From positions 620,001-684,000 of the forward strand of contig NZ_BMFH01000001.1 in the NCBI RefSeq assembly GCF_014638095.1: 64,000 nucleotides of DNA, read 5' to 3'. This DNA is from Muriicola marianensis. GTDB lineage: Bacteria > Bacteroidota > Bacteroidia > Flavobacteriales > Flavobacteriaceae. Below the pieces are notes generated by a model. That model worked only from the letters and a program-made list of their open reading frames with translations. It searched no databases and had not been told where the DNA came from. Below are positions 61,375-64,000 of this stretch, piece by piece (position 1 is the first letter of the stretch; the number at the start of each line of letters is the position of its first letter). A program made the position numbers and the translations under genes.

Positions 61375-62463
61375 ATGAAGACCATCACGCTGAATGAACT
61401 CCATGTTTCCCTGGGGGCAAAAATGGTCCCTTTTGCAGGTTATTCCATGCCTGTTTCCTACGAGGGGGTTACTGTAGAACACGAGACCGTCCGCAAGGGA
61501 GTCGGGGTCTTTGACGTATCCCATATGGGGGAATTCCTGATTGAAGGACCCAATGCTCTCGAGCTGGTACAGAAGGTCACTTCCAATGACGCTTCCAAAC
61601 TTGAAGTCGGAATGGCTCAATACAGCTGTATGCCCAATGAGACGGGAGGGATCGTGGACGACCTGATCGTCTACCGGGTCAAAGAGGAAACATATCTCCT
61701 GGTGGTCAATGCATCGAACATAGAGAAAGACTGGGAACACATTGCAAAGTACAATGTGGAGATCGGGGCGGTGATAAAGAATATCTCAGACAACTATTCC
61801 CTTCTCGCCATTCAGGGACCCAAGGCCGTGGAAGCCATGCAATCATTGACCTCCGTCGACCTTTTATCGATCAAGTTCTACACCTTCGTGGTGGCCGATT
61901 TTGCAGGCATCCCTCACGTGATCATTTCCGCAACGGGATACACAGGGTCCGGGGGCTTTGAGATCTATTGCAAGAACGAAGAAGTGGAACAGGTCTGGAA
62001 AAAGGTACTGGATGCGGGGAAAGAATACGGTATAAAGCCTATCGGGCTGGCCGCCAGGGACACGCTGCGCCTTGAAATGGGGTATTGCCTCTACGGCAAC
62101 GATATTGATGAGAGTACGTCTCCGCTGGAAGCCGGACTCGGATGGATCACCAAGTTCGCCAAAGAGGATTTTGTCAATAAGGAAGGCCTCGAACAACAGA
62201 AAAAAGAAGGCATCAAAAGGAAGCTGGTGGCTTTTGAATTAAAGGATCGGGGGATCCCGAGACAGGGGTACCCTATCCTCGATTCGGCCGGTAATGAGAT
62301 CGGGCAGGTGACCTCCGGTACGATGTCCCCTTCTCTGGGAAAAGGAATAGGTCTTGGGTATGTACCCATCGAACATGCTTCAGCCGGTTCCGAGATCAGG
62401 ATCCAGATCCGGAAAAATGCCATGGAGGCCTCAATCGTAAAACTACCCTTCTACAAGGGCTGA
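61375..62463 (+). CDS. gcvT: Aminomethyltransferase (glycine cleavage T protein)
   Basis: A 362-residue folate-dependent protein of the glycine cleavage system; it takes the aminomethyl group from the H protein to tetrahydrofolate, releasing ammonia. The first residues ([28 protein letters not shown]) and [10 protein letters not shown] are the family signature, with [18 protein letters not shown] and the Asp-rich NDIDEST region in the second half. gcvH and gcvP are not in the window. The reductase gene begins 27 nt later, probably in the same operon. Confidence 0.96.
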   Translation: MKTITLNELHVSLGAKMVPFAGYSMPVSYEGVTVEHETVRKGVGVFDVSHMGEFLIEGPNALELVQKVTSNDASKLEVGMAQYSCMPNETGGIVDDLIVYRVKEETYLLVVNASNIEKDWEHIAKYNVEIGAVIKNISDNYSLLAIQGPKAVEAMQSLTSVDLLSIKFYTFVVADFAGIPHVIISATGYTGSGGFEIYCKNEEVEQVWKKVLDAGKEYGIKPIGLAARDTLRLEMGYCLYGNDIDESTSPLEAGLGWITKFAKEDFVNKEGLEQQKKEGIKRKLVAFELKDRGIPRQGYPILDSAGNEIGQVTSGTMSPSLGKGIGLGYVPIEHASAGSEIRIQIRKNAMEASIVKLPFYKG

Positions 62464-62490
62464 GAGGATAGAGGGAAGCAGGAAGGAACG

Positions 62491-63318
62491 GTGCAAGTAG
62501 ATTCAAAGAAAATACTGATCTTAGGTGCGAGCGGGTTCATTGGGAATGCGCTGTACAAGGAACTGTGTAATTACTACGATACCTATGGCACCTATTTCTC
62601 TTCCAGAAATGGCTTTGCCTCCAACAAGCAATTCTTCCAGTACGATATGCAGGAAGACGATGTGTATCAGCTTCTTGAAAGGATTCGCCCCAATATTGTG
62701 ATCTCAGCGCTTCGCGGGGATTTCCCAGCTCAGGTACAGGCTCATGAACACCTGGTGGAATACGTGGCAAAACACCCCTGCCGACTGTACTTTCTCTCCT
62801 CGGCAAACGTTTTTGACGCCTATAGTAAATTCCCTTCCTACGAATATGACAAGACCCTTTCCGAAAGCATTTACGGAAGGTTGAAGATCAAGATCGAGAA
62901 TATGTTGCTAAGGCTTCCAAAAAAGAAAGCGTGCATCCTGAGGCTGCCGATGGTCTTTGGAAACGCCTCCCCCCGCATACGGGAAATCAAACAGGCTATC
63001 TGGAACAATGAACCCATTGAGGTCTTCCCCAACCTGATCATCAACGTGACGGATGACAACAAGCTCAGCCAGCAGGTCCACTATCTGGTCAACCGGAATA
63101 AAACCGGGATCTTTCACCTGGGCAGTTCTGACCTCGTACACCACGAGGATTTCCTCAGGGATATCATAGATCGGGTAGGGAGTTTCAACCCAATCTTCAA
63201 ACGTGTCTTTACCACGAATGAAGAACGCTATCTGGCAGTGCTGCCCAAAGACAATCTCCTCCCTAAAAACCTCCGCTTTACTTGCCAGGAGATCATCGAC
63301 CATCACGTCATGGGATAA
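62491..63318 (+). CDS. NAD(P)-dependent sugar-nucleotide reductase (RmlD-like SDR)
   Basis: A 275-residue extended SDR starting with GTG. Rossmann loop LILGASGFIGNALYKEL (G-x-x-G-x-x-G) and active-site Y-x-x-x-K in SIYGRLKIKIE fit the RmlD/dTDP-4-dehydrorhamnose reductase group, and LRLPMVFGNASPRIRE is the typical C-terminal substrate part. The true substrate is unknown. It is not in a rhamnose cluster, so the RmlD role should not be assumed. Confidence 0.8.
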   Translation: MQVDSKKILILGASGFIGNALYKELCNYYDTYGTYFSSRNGFASNKQFFQYDMQEDDVYQLLERIRPNIVISALRGDFPAQVQAHEHLVEYVAKHPCRLYFLSSANVFDAYSKFPSYEYDKTLSESIYGRLKIKIENMLLRLPKKKACILRLPMVFGNASPRIREIKQAIWNNEPIEVFPNLIINVTDDNKLSQQVHYLVNRNKTGIFHLGSSDLVHHEDFLRDIIDRVGSFNPIFKRVFTTNEERYLAVLPKDNLLPKNLRFTCQEIIDHHVMG

Positions 63319-63424
63319 TGAACATCCTGTGAACCGTTCCCTTTAAAGGTTTTTACTCGTATCTTAGAGGTGATCCCTCTTTCGGCAAGAGAGGCGATTT
63401 GTCGAATAAAATAAAATCAAAACC

Positions 63425-63712
63425 ATGGAAAAACTACAGCCCGCTGACATCGAAAAAAGACTGCAGTCATTGGATGGATGGGAATTCAACGACAACGCAA
63501 TCGAAACCTCTTTAGAATTTAAGAACTTCAAGGAGGCCTTCACGGTCATGACGCGCATCGCCTTTGAATGCGAGGCACAGAATCATCACCCGGACTGGAG
63601 CAATGTGTATAATTCCCTCCAAATCCGCCTGAACACACATGATGCAGGAGGGGTAACAGAGAAGGATTTTACCCTGGCAAAAGCCATTGAGAACATCATC
63701 GAGAGCGAGTGA
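63425..63712 (+). CDS. phhB: 4a-hydroxytetrahydrobiopterin dehydratase
   Basis: A 95-residue pterin-4a-carbinolamine dehydratase (DCoH/PhhB). The signature residues are NHHPDWSNVYN and THDAGGVTEKD, with the two active His in the HHP motif. It recycles the pterin cofactor of aromatic amino-acid hydroxylases. It is separated by 106 nt from the reductase and 76 nt before the YebC gene. Confidence 0.94.
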   Translation: MEKLQPADIEKRLQSLDGWEFNDNAIETSLEFKNFKEAFTVMTRIAFECEAQNHHPDWSNVYNSLQIRLNTHDAGGVTEKDFTLAKAIENIIESE

Positions 63713-63731
63713 TTACAGAGATCTCACCCCC

Positions 63732-63761
63732 TTGAGATAGCTAAAATAATCATTACATTTG
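63732..63761 (+). promoter_or_regulatory. Promoter of the YebC-family gene
   Basis: TTG at 63732-63734 and TACATTTG at 63754-63761, separated by 19 nt, the same geometry as the thr operon promoter. Confidence 0.75.
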
Positions 63762-63788
63762 CCCCGGTTTTTACTGAGTTTTTATCCT

Positions 63789-64000
63789 ATGGGAAGAGCA
63801 TTTGAATTCCGAAAAGCACGTAAATTAAAGCGTTGGTCAGCCATGTCGAAGGCCTTTACCCGAATCGGGAAGGATATAGTCATGGCGGTGAAAGAAGGAG
63901 GACCTGATCCCGATTCGAATTCCCGTCTTCGTGCTGTGATACAGAATGCGAAGTCTGTGAACATGCCCAAGGACAATATTGAAAGGGCTATCAAAAGAGC
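63789..64000 (+). CDS. YebC/PmpR-family protein, 3' end cut by window edge
   Basis: The first 70 residues of a YebC-family protein (usual length about 240). It starts [38 protein letters not shown], and then shows [27 protein letters not shown], the conserved first domain. Members bind DNA as transcription regulators or assist translation of proline runs. The rest is beyond the window. Confidence 0.93.
   Translation, partial: MGRAFEFRKARKLKRWSAMSKAFTRIGKDIVMAVKEGGPDPDSNSRLRAVIQNAKSVNMPKDNIERAIKR

Noticed and set aside
1-64000. CRISPR arrays, insertion sequences, prophage or plasmid origins.
   Set aside because: No regularly spaced 20-40-nt repeats with unique spacers, no transposase, integrase, capsid or Rep gene was found; the repeats at 9 and 40 kb are short intergenic elements.

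Overview
The window looks like a chromosomal segment of a marine-type Flavobacteriaceae bacterium (Bacteroidetes). Several promoters have the Bacteroidetes -7 box TAnnTTTG with an upstream TTG. Many proteins carry short lipoprotein signals. Typical flavobacterial genes and neighbours are present: gyrA followed by a periplasmic TPR protein, a 7TM-HD PgpH-type phosphodiesterase, MlaEFD, and thrA(fused)-thrB-thrC. The family-level assignment is inference; genus cannot be fixed from sequence reading alone.

Layout. 0-9 kb: a DUF255 thioredoxin-like protein (cut by the left edge), an esterase lipoprotein, a TPR-adenylate cyclase, a small eRF1-like protein, an AraC-TM-TPR regulator and a YbdG-type mechanosensitive channel. 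9-9.5 kb: tRNA-Arg(TCT) with decayed copies of its own 5' half and other intergenic repeats. 9.5-27 kb: a signalling and exopolysaccharide locus. 27-35 kb: a caspase-like protease with a membrane TPR partner, a divergent micropeptide made of three repeats, a fasciclin lipoprotein and a second membrane TPR paralogue. 35-40 kb: dienelactone hydrolase, a relic of a Tat-exported enzyme, a kinase pair and mlaEFD. 40-41 kb: repeats, tRNA-Pro(TGG) and tRNA-Ser(GCT). 41-64 kb: mostly housekeeping genes (TonB-plug protein, pgpH-like, thiolase, NlpC/P60, gyrA, clpC, nnr, thrABC, gcvT, a reductase, pterin dehydratase, and a YebC-family gene cut by the right edge).

The most interesting part is 10.1-27 kb. 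A haem NO/O2-binding (H-NOX) protein overlaps a PAS histidine kinase, followed by a free-standing HPt protein and a LytTR response regulator, with a lone receiver protein just upstream. All steps of a four-step phosphorelay are therefore present as separate proteins. Four promoters in the same locus (before the lone receiver, a STAS-flippase pair, a GT4 glycosyltransferase and a receiver-GT2 fusion) carry direct repeats of the form CCATTCGTC at exactly 21-nt period. In each the promoter-proximal repeat starts exactly 41 nt before a -7-like box. This is the geometry expected for a LytTR-class activator, so the local LytTR regulator is the natural candidate. My model is that NO or O2 sensed by H-NOX controls, through the relay, an exopolysaccharide pathway. 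That pathway includes a TPR/outer-membrane barrel protein, flippase, two glycosyltransferases, a large PTPS-related membrane protein, an Ig-like lipoprotein and a membrane-anchored glycoside hydrolase. One glycosyltransferase is itself fused to a phosphoreceiver domain and may be controlled both transcriptionally and post-translationally.

A second notable item is a leader ORF before thrA whose codons include Thr-Thr-Ile-Thr near its end, placed right after a good -33/-7 promoter. No CRISPR array, complete IS element or prophage was seen.
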